A DNA stretch of 64,000 nucleotides, taken from the NCBI RefSeq assembly GCF_003205235.1, contig NZ_QJSM01000018.1, positions 62,001 to 126,000 of the forward strand, in the 5' to 3' direction. Source of the stretch: Thermoplasma sp. Kam2015 (GTDB lineage: Archaea; Thermoplasmatota; Thermoplasmata; Thermoplasmatales; Thermoplasmataceae). Positions 50,326 through 59,612 of this stretch are shown here, in pieces (positions within the stretch are counted from its first letter, which is position 1; the number at the start of each line of letters is the position of its first letter). Under the pieces are notes generated by a model. The model ran no database searches, had not been told where the DNA came from, and was given only the letters and a program-made list of their open reading frames with translations. Position numbers and translations under genes: made by a program.

Positions 50326-52175
50326 CAGTTTATGAATACTCTGGCGGCAAGGTAAAGAAAAGGTTCTTCAGGAATACATCATGGATATTTGTTACTGGCG
50401 ATAAATATGATATGGACGCTCTTTATGCCCAGCTTGACTCGACTAATTTGAGGTATGAATACAGCACAATGCCGGATATCTATGGCTACAGGGATGGTAT
50501 AAAAATATGGATAAGACCATCACGCGCCAGGAGATTAGGCGATATAATCTTTTCAGCCATAGGCTATGGAAGAAAATACAGGGTATACAACGCAGATATA
50601 GATCCGGTGCTGCGCTTCATGGCTTCAAATGGGCTGTCCTTTTTTGAGATGCAGACTCCATACGATATGGATCCCGATTTGGATGTGGCGCTTGTAGAAT
50701 GCAGAAAGGGCGTATGCAACGTTGATGGAGAGCTGGTGAGTGAAAGCAAGTTTTATGATCGCATGATGGATGCCCAGGTCATAATATATGATGATCCAAC
50801 TCTATTCTACAGAAAACTGGACGCAGTCGGAATACGTGCAAGGTTTTATCCAGGGAGGTCTTTCATTTCATACGGGCAGATATCATACAGAGATTCGTAT
50901 CTTGACATCCCGGGTAAGATAGCAATAAATTCCAGATCCTTTTTCTATGCGGAAAGCGGCCTCAGTGGTATATACGAGGTATCCAGGGTCTCCTTCTTAC
51001 CGCCGCTTTATGTATCAATAGTGACGCCTGGAACGGCCGTCTCATCCATGGAACTTGCAGAGGCGGTTAGAAAGGGGATGCTTGTTCCATTCAAGAAGGA
51101 TGATCATGAGAATCCAAAGACCAAATACGAGATCATGGACAAGGACCGCGGTGGACTGATATTTCAGCCTTTGCCTGGAGTTTATACTGATGTGTACGAG
51201 ATCGATTTTTCATCCATGTACCCAAGCATAATAGTGAAGTACGGCCTCACCCCTGGCAGGATAGGGTTTTTACCGGAGGCCCTGGAGGGGCTCCTCAACA
51301 GAAGGCTTCTTTACAAGGCCATAGATGGAGATAACGACGTTTACCATAGCAGAAATGTTGCACTGAAGTGGCTTCTTCTCACGTCATTTGGATACACTGG
51401 ATATAAGAATGCAAAATTCGGAAAGATCGAGGTTCACGAGAAGATTACTGAAATAGGAAGAAAGACCCTGGCAGAGGCCATAGAGGTGGCGCATGAGAAC
51501 AATTTTGAGATGATACATGGGATAGTGGACTCGCTGTGGATAAGTGGATCGGGTGAAATAGACATGGTTTTAGCAGAGATAAAACGCCGCACCAGAATAG
51601 ATATAGTGCTGAGTGGTCATTACTGGTGGATCGCATTTCTGCCCGAAAGAGATGGAACCGGATCGCCATCAAGATACTTTGGTCTCGATCGGTCCGGTAA
51701 GTACAAGATACGCGGCTTGATGATCAGGCGTTCGGATGTACCGGAGATATGCAAGGTATTCCAGATGGATGCGCTTAAAATCCTCTCCGAATGCCACGAT
51801 CTGAACTGCATCCAGGAAAAACGATCGGAGGTAATGGATCTTGAGCAGCGTTACGTCAAGAATCTTAGGCATTATCCGCGTTCTTATTTCATCCTTTCCA
51901 GGAAGGTTACTAGGAGACCGGAGGAATACCACGTGAAGAACCTCACCAGATCCGCACTGGAGATCTACGACAGAAGTGCACAGATCATGCCGGGGCAGAT
52001 CATAAATTACTATGTTGTTGATGAAGGGAAGAGGATCGTAGACTTTGACGGAGAAGACCGGATAGACTACAAATATTATTCAAGGTATCTTGAAAGATCT
52101 TTTGAGGAGATAAACTTCCTCTTCGATCAGGATAAAAGGATCAGGCGTTTAGAAGATTTTCAATTCTCTCAGTGA
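50322..52175 (+). CDS. Divergent family B DNA polymerase (PolB2-like, degenerate motifs)
   Basis: A 617-residue family B polymerase, shorter than the usual 770-800. Motif A is intact: YEIDFSSMYPS with D295. Motif B is changed: K349-WLLLTSFG where Kx3NSxYG is expected. Motif C reads HGIVDSLW, keeping the catalytic second Asp (D403) but replacing the first Asp and Thr of DTD with Ile-Val. No convincing 3'-5' exonuclease Asp/Glu motifs are seen in the first 230 residues. It starts at GTG 50322 within the preceding gene. Proofreading is probably absent and polymerisation uncertain; a damage-tolerance or structural role is inferred. Confidence 0.85.
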   Translation: MTVYEYSGGKVKKRFFRNTSWIFVTGDKYDMDALYAQLDSTNLRYEYSTMPDIYGYRDGIKIWIRPSRARRLGDIIFSAIGYGRKYRVYNADIDPVLRFMASNGLSFFEMQTPYDMDPDLDVALVECRKGVCNVDGELVSESKFYDRMMDAQVIIYDDPTLFYRKLDAVGIRARFYPGRSFISYGQISYRDSYLDIPGKIAINSRSFFYAESGLSGIYEVSRVSFLPPLYVSIVTPGTAVSSMELAEAVRKGMLVPFKKDDHENPKTKYEIMDKDRGGLIFQPLPGVYTDVYEIDFSSMYPSIIVKYGLTPGRIGFLPEALEGLLNRRLLYKAIDGDNDVYHSRNVALKWLLLTSFGYTGYKNAKFGKIEVHEKITEIGRKTLAEAIEVAHENNFEMIHGIVDSLWISGSGEIDMVLAEIKRRTRIDIVLSGHYWWIAFLPERDGTGSPSRYFGLDRSGKYKIRGLMIRRSDVPEICKVFQMDALKILSECHDLNCIQEKRSEVMDLEQRYVKNLRHYPRSYFILSRKVTRRPEEYHVKNLTRSALEIYDRSAQIMPGQIINYYVVDEGKRIVDFDGEDRIDYKYYSRYLERSFEEINFLFDQDKRIRRLEDFQFSQ

Positions 52176-53241
52176 GTATGCTTACGGGTACGTCGTATAT
52201 GCTTATCATCTTCTTTACACCTTCACCGCGCCCCTGTCCTTCCAGTGTCGCACTTATCATACCGTTGTTCTCCAGTTTCCTGATCCTGTCATAGAGATTG
52301 ATGTCTCTCTTCCCATACTGTTCAGAGATCATGCTCAGATTCTGCGATACGCAATCTAGATCGGTGAATTTTGAAGAGGAAAGGCACCTGCATACGGCGA
52401 GCAGGACCAGTAGATCTTCGTAATCCATGGATGCAAGCTTGCTTTCGGTTACGAATGGACTTATCATGGATCTTGCGGCCCTGACATCATCAAAGCTGAT
52501 CTTTGCAGATCTCCTGTATTCGGCTATGTGCGCGGCCTTGGCCAGTATGTCTATGCCAACACGTGCGCTGCCGTACTCCGCCGAAACCTCAGCTATGTAA
52601 TCCAGCACATCGTCATCGTATCCTCCATCCACCAGAGACTGCAAAGCACGATTCACCACGATCTGATATATCTCATTCTTTGTGTATCTGCGAAACTTCA
52701 TCTCCCCAAACATTCCGTAAGATTTCCTGATCTTTGAATCGAAAAGTATGGCAGGATCTTCCATCACCACGAATATCGTAGATATGTTCACATCGAAGGA
52801 GTCCTTGGATCTGAAAAGATAGTAGAGTCCATCATAATCACCCTTCAGTATGTTGGAGGCCTCATCTATGACAAGAATAACGTTCTTTCCCTGATCCTTC
52901 AAAAGGCTCTCGATCCTTGTGAACAGGCTGGCATATGAAGATCTCTCCGGTACTATGATCCCGAATCTTGAAAGAAAATCAATGAGGACATTCTTCACAT
53001 ATCTGTAGGCGATTGCGTTGACATAGACAACATGAGGATCCTTAACCTCCCTTGCAAGATACCTCATTGTCACAGTTTTGCCCGTTCCAGAATCCCCATA
53101 AAGTATCAGATTGGTGGTTATGCCATTCTTAGTCGGTTTTATAACCGTTTCCATTATTCTGGTGAGTTCGGCATCCCTAGCTATGAGCCGCTCTGGTATG
53201 AACGATGATTCCAGTATGGATGGATTTATTAGGATGACCAC
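52141..53241 (-). CDS. cdc6: Orc1/Cdc6 family replication initiator ATPase
   Basis: A 366-residue AAA+ protein with Walker A GDSGTGKT at 49-56, Walker B VILVIDEA at 121-128 and a C-terminal winged helix from about 285. The sensor 2-like helix includes YGSARVGIDILAKAA. It starts at GTG 53241, 24 nt after TATA-like TTGATAAATATAA, a consistent leaderless GTG. Its 3-prime end overlaps the polymerase gene tail to tail by 35 bases. Only 30 bases lie upstream before the next gene, so no origin-like region adjoins it. Confidence 0.93.
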   Translation of the reverse strand: MVILINPSILESSFIPERLIARDAELTRIMETVIKPTKNGITTNLILYGDSGTGKTVTMRYLAREVKDPHVVYVNAIAYRYVKNVLIDFLSRFGIIVPERSSYASLFTRIESLLKDQGKNVILVIDEASNILKGDYDGLYYLFRSKDSFDVNISTIFVVMEDPAILFDSKIRKSYGMFGEMKFRRYTKNEIYQIVVNRALQSLVDGGYDDDVLDYIAEVSAEYGSARVGIDILAKAAHIAEYRRSAKISFDDVRAARSMISPFVTESKLASMDYEDLLVLLAVCRCLSSSKFTDLDCVSQNLSMISEQYGKRDINLYDRIRKLENNGMISATLEGQGRGEGVKKMISIYDVPVSILTERIENLLNA

Positions 53242-53271
53242 GTGCCAAAATCAGGATATTATATTTATCAA

Positions 53272-54603
53272 TTATGATATGGGTTTTGCCTTGGTCTCTG
53301 GCGCAAGAGTCACGGTTACGATGAAGCCGACGAACTCAAATATTGCGAAGAACAGGAGGCCAGAGGACATGCCAACGCTGTCTGTTATCAGGGGGAAGGC
53401 AAAGACGCCGAGTATGGCACCTATCCTCGATGCGGCAGTGGCGATGCCCATGGCCGTTCCCCTAATTCGCGTTGGAAATATCTCCACAGGATAAACGTAC
53501 GTGAGGTTTGTCGGGCCGATATTGTGGAACAGATGCATGAGGGCAAAGGCAGTGAATATCATTATGAACGGCATTGTCCTGTGATCGGCATAGAGTGCAA
53601 ACGTCAGCAGAGAAACACCAGCCAAACCGAAACCTACTGATTGCAGCAATTTGCGGCCCACACGCTCGATCAAAATGAGGCATATCACAAAGCCCACAAT
53701 GACAGGAAGATCCTCGAGCAGCGTGGAAAGTATGCTGTTGATCGCGGATACACCAACAGATACAAATATGGAAGGAGTGTAATTCCATACCCCATAGCTT
53801 GAGACATCGTAGGAGAACCAAGCCAGGCTTGCGAATATTATGAGTGGCAGATATGATCCGGTGAATACAGATTTATAGGAGCTGGATCCCTTCTCCACCA
53901 TGGGCAATTCAACGTCAGTGTATCCAACTTCTTTTCCTATGTCGTCCGCTATCTTTTTCGCTTCATCCTCCCTGCCGGCCTTTACAAGCCAGTACGGGCT
54001 CTCTGGCAGCGCACGTCTGGCAAGTATTACGATTATGGGCACTATTGCGCCAACGGCGTACATCCAGCGCCATGACGTAGATCCGAATCTGTATATGAGC
54101 GGTATAGATATGACGTAGAACACTATCGATCCTATGGTCCACATGAATATGTTGAATACCAGGAAACGGCCCCTCGATCTCCTCGGTGAGAACTCAGCCT
54201 CTATTGATGAGCTGAGCGGGTAGTCTGCGCCTATACCTATTCCTGCGAGAAGCTCAAAGATGAAGAACTCGTAGAATGTGGTTGAAAGAGCGGTTAAGAT
54301 CAGAAAAAGGCTCGTTATGGCGAGATCGTAAGTGTACATCCGTTTCCTTCCGATCCTGTCGGAGAGATGCCCCATGCTGAAGCTTCCCAGGAACATTCCT
54401 ATGTATATTGCTGAAGCTGCCAGCGAGACATATATTGCCCTTACCAGTATGTAGGCCTGCAGATATGTGAGAGCAGCTGAGAATATCGAGAGGCTGAAGC
54501 CATCCATGAAGACACCCATGGAAGATAGTATCGTAACTTCTATGAAGGTTGGCGTTATCTTCATCTGGTCAAAGGCTGGATGGCTGCTCTTAAATTCGAC
54601 CAT
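53272..54603 (-). CDS. MFS transporter, sugar/metabolite:H+ symporter type
   Basis: A 443-residue carrier with 12 hydrophobic segments. Motif A GHLSDRIGRKRMYTYDL lies after helix 2, the helix 4-5 region has GIGIGADYPLSSSIEAEFSPRRSRGR, and the second half has LIERVGRKLL and PTRIRGTAMGIATAASRIGA. These are hallmarks of the sugar-porter and aromatic-acid symporter branches. It ends 30 bases before the cdc6 start on the same strand, and its terminal codons overlap that promoter. Substrate unknown; a neighbouring glycerate kinase hints at sugar-derived acids. Confidence 0.9.
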   Translation of the reverse strand: MVEFKSSHPAFDQMKITPTFIEVTILSSMGVFMDGFSLSIFSAALTYLQAYILVRAIYVSLAASAIYIGMFLGSFSMGHLSDRIGRKRMYTYDLAITSLFLILTALSTTFYEFFIFELLAGIGIGADYPLSSSIEAEFSPRRSRGRFLVFNIFMWTIGSIVFYVISIPLIYRFGSTSWRWMYAVGAIVPIIVILARRALPESPYWLVKAGREDEAKKIADDIGKEVGYTDVELPMVEKGSSSYKSVFTGSYLPLIIFASLAWFSYDVSSYGVWNYTPSIFVSVGVSAINSILSTLLEDLPVIVGFVICLILIERVGRKLLQSVGFGLAGVSLLTFALYADHRTMPFIMIFTAFALMHLFHNIGPTNLTYVYPVEIFPTRIRGTAMGIATAASRIGAILGVFAFPLITDSVGMSSGLLFFAIFEFVGFIVTVTLAPETKAKPIS

Positions 54604-54757
54604 AGAAGATTATGCCAATGCAAGTCAAATACTTTTTTAAAAAATTCTCATGAAAAACCCAGGAAAAACGTTCATTTTTATGATTAAGATGGGCTTCGCT
54701 ATGCATAAATGGTCATGGCGATGTAATCATTATTATATCCATAGACATTGAGGAAGT

Positions 54758-56017
54758 ATGGCCTTCACATTCAAGAATGCCAGAGAGATCTACACAAGCG
54801 AAAGGAGACAGTTTATACTGGACATATTGAAGCGAACGTTTGATGAACTGGATCCATCGAGGGTGATGGCCAGTGCAGTCGAAGATCTCGATATTTCAAA
54901 GTACTCCCGCATATTTGTGATGGGATTTGGAAAGGCATCATATGAAATGTATGCTGGCATCAGAGATCACGTGAAAAGCAAGCTTGCATACGCTGGCATA
55001 ATAGTGCCGGTAGATCAGGATGTCCAGGGATTCCCAGAGCTTGAGGTTCTGAGGGGGACACACCCTTACACTTCAAACATGTCCGTGTCCTCATCTCGCG
55101 TGCTCCTATCAAAGATAAAGCCTGGCCCTGATGATCTTGTTATTGTGCTGATCTCAGGTGGTGGTTCATCTCTTTTCGAGATACCAGAGGATGGCATAAC
55201 GATTGAACAGATATCTGAGATATCGAAGAGAATGATGCAGGCATCCGCCGATATATACGAGCTCAATACGATACGATCATGCCTCTCTTCGGTTAAGGGT
55301 GGAAAGCTGGCAAAATTCCTGTATCCAGCCAGCATCGCAGCATACATAATATCCGATGTTCCTGGCGATGATGTATCCATAATAGCCTCTGGGCCGCTCT
55401 CTGAGAACAAACTTGATCCTGTGTCCGTATATCAGAAATTCAAGGATGTCATAGGACTGAATATCGATCGCTTTCTGAAGACGTCTATGATAGAAGATGA
55501 ATATTTCAGGAAAATACAGACAAAGATCGTGCTATCCAACAGGGATTTTGTGAGAAAAATAGAAGCTTATGTTGGTGAGCCCATAGTATCAATTGGATCA
55601 GGAATAAGCGGAGACGTTGATCATGTCTCAGATAGCATAATCGCCATAGCTGAAGCAATTTCAAAGATCAAGGGAAAGTCATTCTGGATGGTCATGGGCG
55701 GCGAAACGACTGTCAATGTCAGAGGAAAGGGCATAGGTGGGAGAAATCTTGAGATCTCTCTCCTGTTTCTTAAGAAATGCACATTCAGCGATTTCCTCTT
55801 CATAAGCATAGGAACAGATGGAATTGATGGAGTGAGCCCGGCTGCTGGTGGTATAGTAGATTCTTCTCTTAAGAAAAGAATAAGTGAAGATGAGATCGAT
55901 GAGGCATTGAAGAACAACGACAGCTACACTCTTCTTTCAAAGTACGGATCTGCCATAATGACAGGCAGGACAGGAAACAACGTCTCGGATCTGATGATCG
56001 CCTATGTCTCTATCTGA
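54758..56017 (+). CDS. D-glycerate 2-kinase (MOFRL family)
   Basis: A 419-residue kinase that makes 2-phosphoglycerate from glycerate, the last step of the non-phosphorylated Entner-Doudoroff route used by Thermoplasma. Family motifs are VMGFGKASYEMYAGI, the nucleotide-site loop VLISGGGSSLFEIPEDGI, RSCLSSVKGGKLAKFLYPA and DVPGDDVSIIASGP, then the MOFRL segment GIGGRNLEISL and GTDGIDGVSPAAGG. It agrees with the enzyme characterised from T. acidophilum as I remember it. TATATCC near 54733 is 25 nt before ATG 54758. Its tail overlaps the convergent hydrolase gene by 16 bases. Confidence 0.94.
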   Translation: MAFTFKNAREIYTSERRQFILDILKRTFDELDPSRVMASAVEDLDISKYSRIFVMGFGKASYEMYAGIRDHVKSKLAYAGIIVPVDQDVQGFPELEVLRGTHPYTSNMSVSSSRVLLSKIKPGPDDLVIVLISGGGSSLFEIPEDGITIEQISEISKRMMQASADIYELNTIRSCLSSVKGGKLAKFLYPASIAAYIISDVPGDDVSIIASGPLSENKLDPVSVYQKFKDVIGLNIDRFLKTSMIEDEYFRKIQTKIVLSNRDFVRKIEAYVGEPIVSIGSGISGDVDHVSDSIIAIAEAISKIKGKSFWMVMGGETTVNVRGKGIGGRNLEISLLFLKKCTFSDFLFISIGTDGIDGVSPAAGGIVDSSLKKRISEDEIDEALKNNDSYTLLSKYGSAIMTGRTGNNVSDLMIAYVSI

Positions 56018-56550
56018 TCCTCAGATAGAATCTTAGCAATCTCGTCAGATCGCACTATCCTTGCCCCATAGACCTTCACAAAGTAATCCTTCCAGTTCCT
56101 GTCTATCCTTGCTGCAACAGCATCTTCAACGATCATTATGTGATAGTTTCTGTAGAGTGCATCAGCGGCAGTATGCCTGACGCATATGTCCGCGTCCAAG
56201 CCTATTATCACAACGGTATCTATGCCATGGGACCGCAGGATGATATCAAGATTTGTTCCATAGAATCCGCTGTAGGTATGTTTTTCCACTATGTAATCAC
56301 CAGACTCAGGCCTGATCTCATCGATCACCTCTGATCCTGAGTCGCCCTTCATGGAATGCTGGCCCCATATGTTCATCTCTGGATCGTCTGGGTAATGACT
56401 GTCATTCGTGTATACAACTGGAAGTCCTGCGTTTCGGAAGGCCTCTATGACCATTCTCGACGGTTCTACAGTCTTAAGAGCTTCCGGAGTTGCCAGCCTT
56501 CCGTGAACGAATTCGTTAACCATATCAACTACTATCAGTGCAGCCTTCAT
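56002..56550 (-). CDS. pncA: Nicotinamidase/isochorismatase family hydrolase
   Basis: A 182-residue cysteine hydrolase. The catalytic triad is D9 in IVVDMVNEF, K91 in IVEKHTYSGF and C124 in GLDADICVRHTA. Metal-site residues D51 and H53 lie in TNDSHY. This set fits nicotinamidases, which turn nicotinamide into nicotinate in NAD salvage, and a T. acidophilum homologue has, to my memory, been solved as a nicotinamidase. Its coding end overlaps the glycerate kinase gene. ATTTTATCC about 23 nt upstream is a likely TATA box. Confidence 0.9.
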   Translation of the reverse strand: MKAALIVVDMVNEFVHGRLATPEALKTVEPSRMVIEAFRNAGLPVVYTNDSHYPDDPEMNIWGQHSMKGDSGSEVIDEIRPESGDYIVEKHTYSGFYGTNLDIILRSHGIDTVVIIGLDADICVRHTAADALYRNYHIMIVEDAVAARIDRNWKDYFVKVYGARIVRSDEIAKILSEDQIET

Positions 56551-56655
56551 AATGTATAAATCAAATGATAGGATAAAATTTTTCTTTATATCTAGAAATT
56601 AGTACCGAACAAAAGTTCGGAACATTCAGATGAAATTATACCTCTCTTTAAGTTT

Positions 56656-57144
56656 TTATGGGCAGGGCCCATTCGTAGATGTCTGGCCATAGATCGAAAC
56701 GATCTCGCGGTAGCCTAGCTTTCTGTAAAAGTCCTGCGCTATGAGATTCAGCGAAGGGAATTCGGCCGTGATCAGTATAATGTCCCTCTCCTTGAGTGTG
56801 CTTCTGAGAGCCTCTATTAGCATTTTTCCTATCCCCTTCCTCCTGTATTCAGGCATGACATAGAACTCTCTGATCCTGGCTTCGTATTTTGGTGTGTAGT
56901 ATATTCTGAAGAGTATGTCGGCCATGAGAATGCCGACAACCTTCGAAGAGTATTCTGCCACCAAAAGCACATGCGCGTCATCATTGAGTATCTTCGTGAG
57001 GTATTTCTCGATGTCCGGTTTGGACTCCTCTGAAACCGTGAACGAGCAATCGAACTCCGAGTTCAACCTCTTCAGCCTGAGCAGTTGATCCATGACCTCT
57101 GGGAGGTCTTCCTTCTTCATCCTTCTAATATTTGTGTTCACCAT
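56656..57144 (-). CDS. GNAT family N-acetyltransferase
   Basis: A 162-residue single-domain GNAT. Motif A is FYVMPEYRRKGIGKMLIEALRSTL (about residues 91-114), with motif B NLIAQDFYRKLGYREI. The N-terminal region begins TNIRRMKKEDLPEVMDQLLRL. It starts inside the end of the malic enzyme gene (20-base overlap), so the two are coupled. The acceptor substrate is unknown; co-expression with malic enzyme may be incidental. RimI-like protein N-terminal acetylation is one possibility. Confidence 0.85.
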   Translation of the reverse strand: MVNTNIRRMKKEDLPEVMDQLLRLKRLNSEFDCSFTVSEESKPDIEKYLTKILNDDAHVLLVAEYSSKVVGILMADILFRIYYTPKYEARIREFYVMPEYRRKGIGKMLIEALRSTLKERDIILITAEFPSLNLIAQDFYRKLGYREIVSIYGQTSTNGPCP

Positions 57145-58471
57145 TTGGCATCCTCTTTATCAATCCGAGATCCATTAGCTTGGAATAGATATTCCTATTG
57201 CTCTCTATTATCTCTCTCGCGCGTCTGTAAAAGCCCTCCTTGCTATCATTTTTCCTTGCCAGGCCTAATTCCACAGTCTTAGAGGCAACAGCAGATGCAA
57301 GGCGTGGGTAGAGCTCCCATTCCTCCATGGTTGGTACTATCTTTTCCTCGCTGGGCTCCTCCACAAAGTTGGCGATTTCGTATGATGCAGCGACCATAAC
57401 ATCAAAATTGACCCCCTTTGCTCTGGCATCCAGAACGCCACGGAAAACGCCTGGAAAGACTAGACTGTTATTGATCTGATTCGGAAAGTCACTTCTTCCA
57501 GTTGCAACTATTCTGGCTCCGTTTTCCTTGGCCTCCTCCGGCCACATCTCCGGTATCGGATTTGCCAAAACAAATACTATGGCATCCTTATTCATCCTCC
57601 TCACAACTTTGCTGTCTATGGTATCAGGACCTGATTTGGCAGCTGATATCAGAAGGTCTGCGCCTTCTACGGCATGGGAGAGGTCACCCTTGATCCTTTC
57701 TCCATTTGTTTCGATGGCTAGCTGATATTTCCATGGATTATTTATCATGAGTGAATCTATGTCCTCGCGCTCCGGCTGGAGGATGCCCTTTGAATCGACG
57801 AGTATCATATTCTTCATCTTGAAACCTGCAGCCTTGAAGAGAAAAGCCGCAGCTATGTTCGCTGCACCGGCGCCGTTGAATACAACTTTTACCTGATCGA
57901 TCTTCTTTCCAACAACCCTCAATGAGTTTATCACACCTGCCAGAGTTATCGATGCGGTACCCAGCTGGTCATCATGCCATACTGGTATGTTCATCTCCTT
58001 CTGCAGGGTCTCGAGTAGAAAGAAGCATTTAGGGCTCTCTATATCCTCAAGGTTTATTCCACCGAATGAAGGCTCAAGAGCCTTTGCCACGCTGACGAAT
58101 TCCTCTCTTGATTTTACCCTTATGGGGACGGGGATCGCGTTTACCCCGCCAAGATAGTTGAATATAAGCGCCTTCCCCTCCATAACAGGCATCGCGGCCT
58201 CTGGCCCTATGTTCCCAAGGCCTAGGACTCTAGTACCATCCGTCAATATAGCTATTGAATTCCATCTGCCTGTCAGTTCAAAGGAGAGATCCGGATCGGA
58301 CGCTATCTTCTTTGAAACGGCAGCAACACCCGGAGTATACCATATTGAAAAATCATCCAGACTTCGGACAGGAACCTTTGATATTGTCTGTATTTTTCCC
58401 TTGAAGTACTCAGAATATCTGAGTGCATCTTCATTGTATTTCTCGGTTCTTTCCTGATCTTCCATTATCAT
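57125..58471 (-). CDS. NAD(P)-dependent malic enzyme
   Basis: A 448-residue enzyme converting malate to pyruvate and CO2. The segments WYTPGVAAVSKKI, TDGTRVLGLGNIGPEAAMPVMEGKA and WHDDQLGTASITLAGVINSLR are the malic enzyme signatures, followed by the dinucleotide fold VVFNGAGAANIAAAFLF and the conserved VLANPIPEMWPEEA. It has no phosphotransacetylase extension. The frame opens at 58519; AATTTAATAATT centred near 58493 suits ATG 58471 (or 58465). It is coupled to a GNAT gene. Confidence 0.94.
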   Translation of the reverse strand: MIMEDQERTEKYNEDALRYSEYFKGKIQTISKVPVRSLDDFSIWYTPGVAAVSKKIASDPDLSFELTGRWNSIAILTDGTRVLGLGNIGPEAAMPVMEGKALIFNYLGGVNAIPVPIRVKSREEFVSVAKALEPSFGGINLEDIESPKCFFLLETLQKEMNIPVWHDDQLGTASITLAGVINSLRVVGKKIDQVKVVFNGAGAANIAAAFLFKAAGFKMKNMILVDSKGILQPEREDIDSLMINNPWKYQLAIETNGERIKGDLSHAVEGADLLISAAKSGPDTIDSKVVRRMNKDAIVFVLANPIPEMWPEEAKENGARIVATGRSDFPNQINNSLVFPGVFRGVLDARAKGVNFDVMVAASYEIANFVEEPSEEKIVPTMEEWELYPRLASAVASKTVELGLARKNDSKEGFYRRAREIIESNRNIYSKLMDLGLIKRMPNGEHKY

Positions 58472-58583
58472 CGTAGAAAGATAACCGTCAATTATTAAAT
58501 TGTTTCTACGGCAATTCACGTAGAGCCATGACGAATAAAGATCATTGTTTTATCTTCAAAGGAAATTATGAAGAAGAATATAT

Positions 58584-59477
58584 ATGGAAAATGTAAAGCT
58601 CAGATGGGATCTCATTCTAAGGCCGTATATAGATTTCGTTGAAAAGAACTATCCGGACATCACAAACGAGGAAAAATTTCGTATATTGACAGATCGATTG
58701 ACGAACAACGAAATAAAGAACAGGGTGCTCCTTCATGATAATGATGTTGTTGCCTATGCCTTTTACGTTGATTCTGTGTATGGCGATCGATGCATAGGAA
58801 ACATAGGATTTTTAGACGAGAAATATTTCAATGAGGCGAGGGTATCTAATCTCCTGAACTGGATAGAAATAAACTCCGATGACAGGATGATCTTTCTAGA
58901 TGAGATTTTCAATGCCAGCGAAGATGCTGAGAGGGTGCTTAAAGACAGGGGATACTCCACGCTGTCCAGGATCAGGATGACTGCTGATTTATCATCCATC
59001 AGGTACGGGCACGAAGAAATAAAATTCGAAAAGTTCGATGAAAAGATGATTCAGGAGTTCTCAGATGCTGAATTCAAGGCCTTCACAGGAACGGAAGATC
59101 AGATCCTGCTACCCAGGAGCAGGGAAATGCGCGTGAAATACCTTGCCGATGAAATAGGCGGGCAGGAGACAGCCATCATACGGGATGCAAGTCTTGTTCT
59201 GATCGATGATGGAATTAAAGCTGGCCTTCTTTCAGTTTCATATGCTGGATCGAATGATCCTTATTTCTCAGATATATTCGTTGATCCAGAGTATAGGAGA
59301 AGAGGTATTGCAAGCAGTATGATCTCTACTGCAGCCTCAAGCCTCAAGCAACTAGGATATAATTCAGTATCGCTGATAGTATCGGAAAATAATCCGGCAA
59401 TTGAACTCTACAGAAAGATGGGTTTCTCATATTCAGGCCAGAGAAAGTATACGATACACTACCGCATAAGAACCTAA
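58584..59477 (+). CDS. Two-domain GNAT acetyltransferase
   Basis: A 297-residue protein with two GNAT-like halves. The C-terminal half is complete: IFVDPEYRRRGIASSMISTAASSLKQLGY (about 231-259) followed by VSENNPAIELYRKMGFSYSG. The N-terminal half (1-140) keeps the fold pattern but lacks the RxxGxG/A pyrophosphate loop, so it is probably inactive. This resembles mycothiol-synthase-type tandem GNATs, but no such thiol pathway is evident here. AATATATATGG overlaps the start codon; the real promoter may be near 58547-58556. Confidence 0.8.
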   Translation: MENVKLRWDLILRPYIDFVEKNYPDITNEEKFRILTDRLTNNEIKNRVLLHDNDVVAYAFYVDSVYGDRCIGNIGFLDEKYFNEARVSNLLNWIEINSDDRMIFLDEIFNASEDAERVLKDRGYSTLSRIRMTADLSSIRYGHEEIKFEKFDEKMIQEFSDAEFKAFTGTEDQILLPRSREMRVKYLADEIGGQETAIIRDASLVLIDDGIKAGLLSVSYAGSNDPYFSDIFVDPEYRRRGIASSMISTAASSLKQLGYNSVSLIVSENNPAIELYRKMGFSYSGQRKYTIHYRIRT

Positions 59478-59612
59478 GAGGTAGGCATGTCAATAATTTC
59501 CAATTCATATAACACGAAACTCTTAAATTACGCAGATGTATCCAAAGATGAATAGAGATAGAATGATAAGATCTACATATTTGGGCGTTCATATAAAGCC
59601 AGTGGTGAATAG

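Noticed and set aside
52141-53271. Replication origin beside cdc6
   Set aside because: Only 30 bases separate the cdc6 start from the next gene and no origin-recognition repeats or AT-rich unwinding region is seen there.
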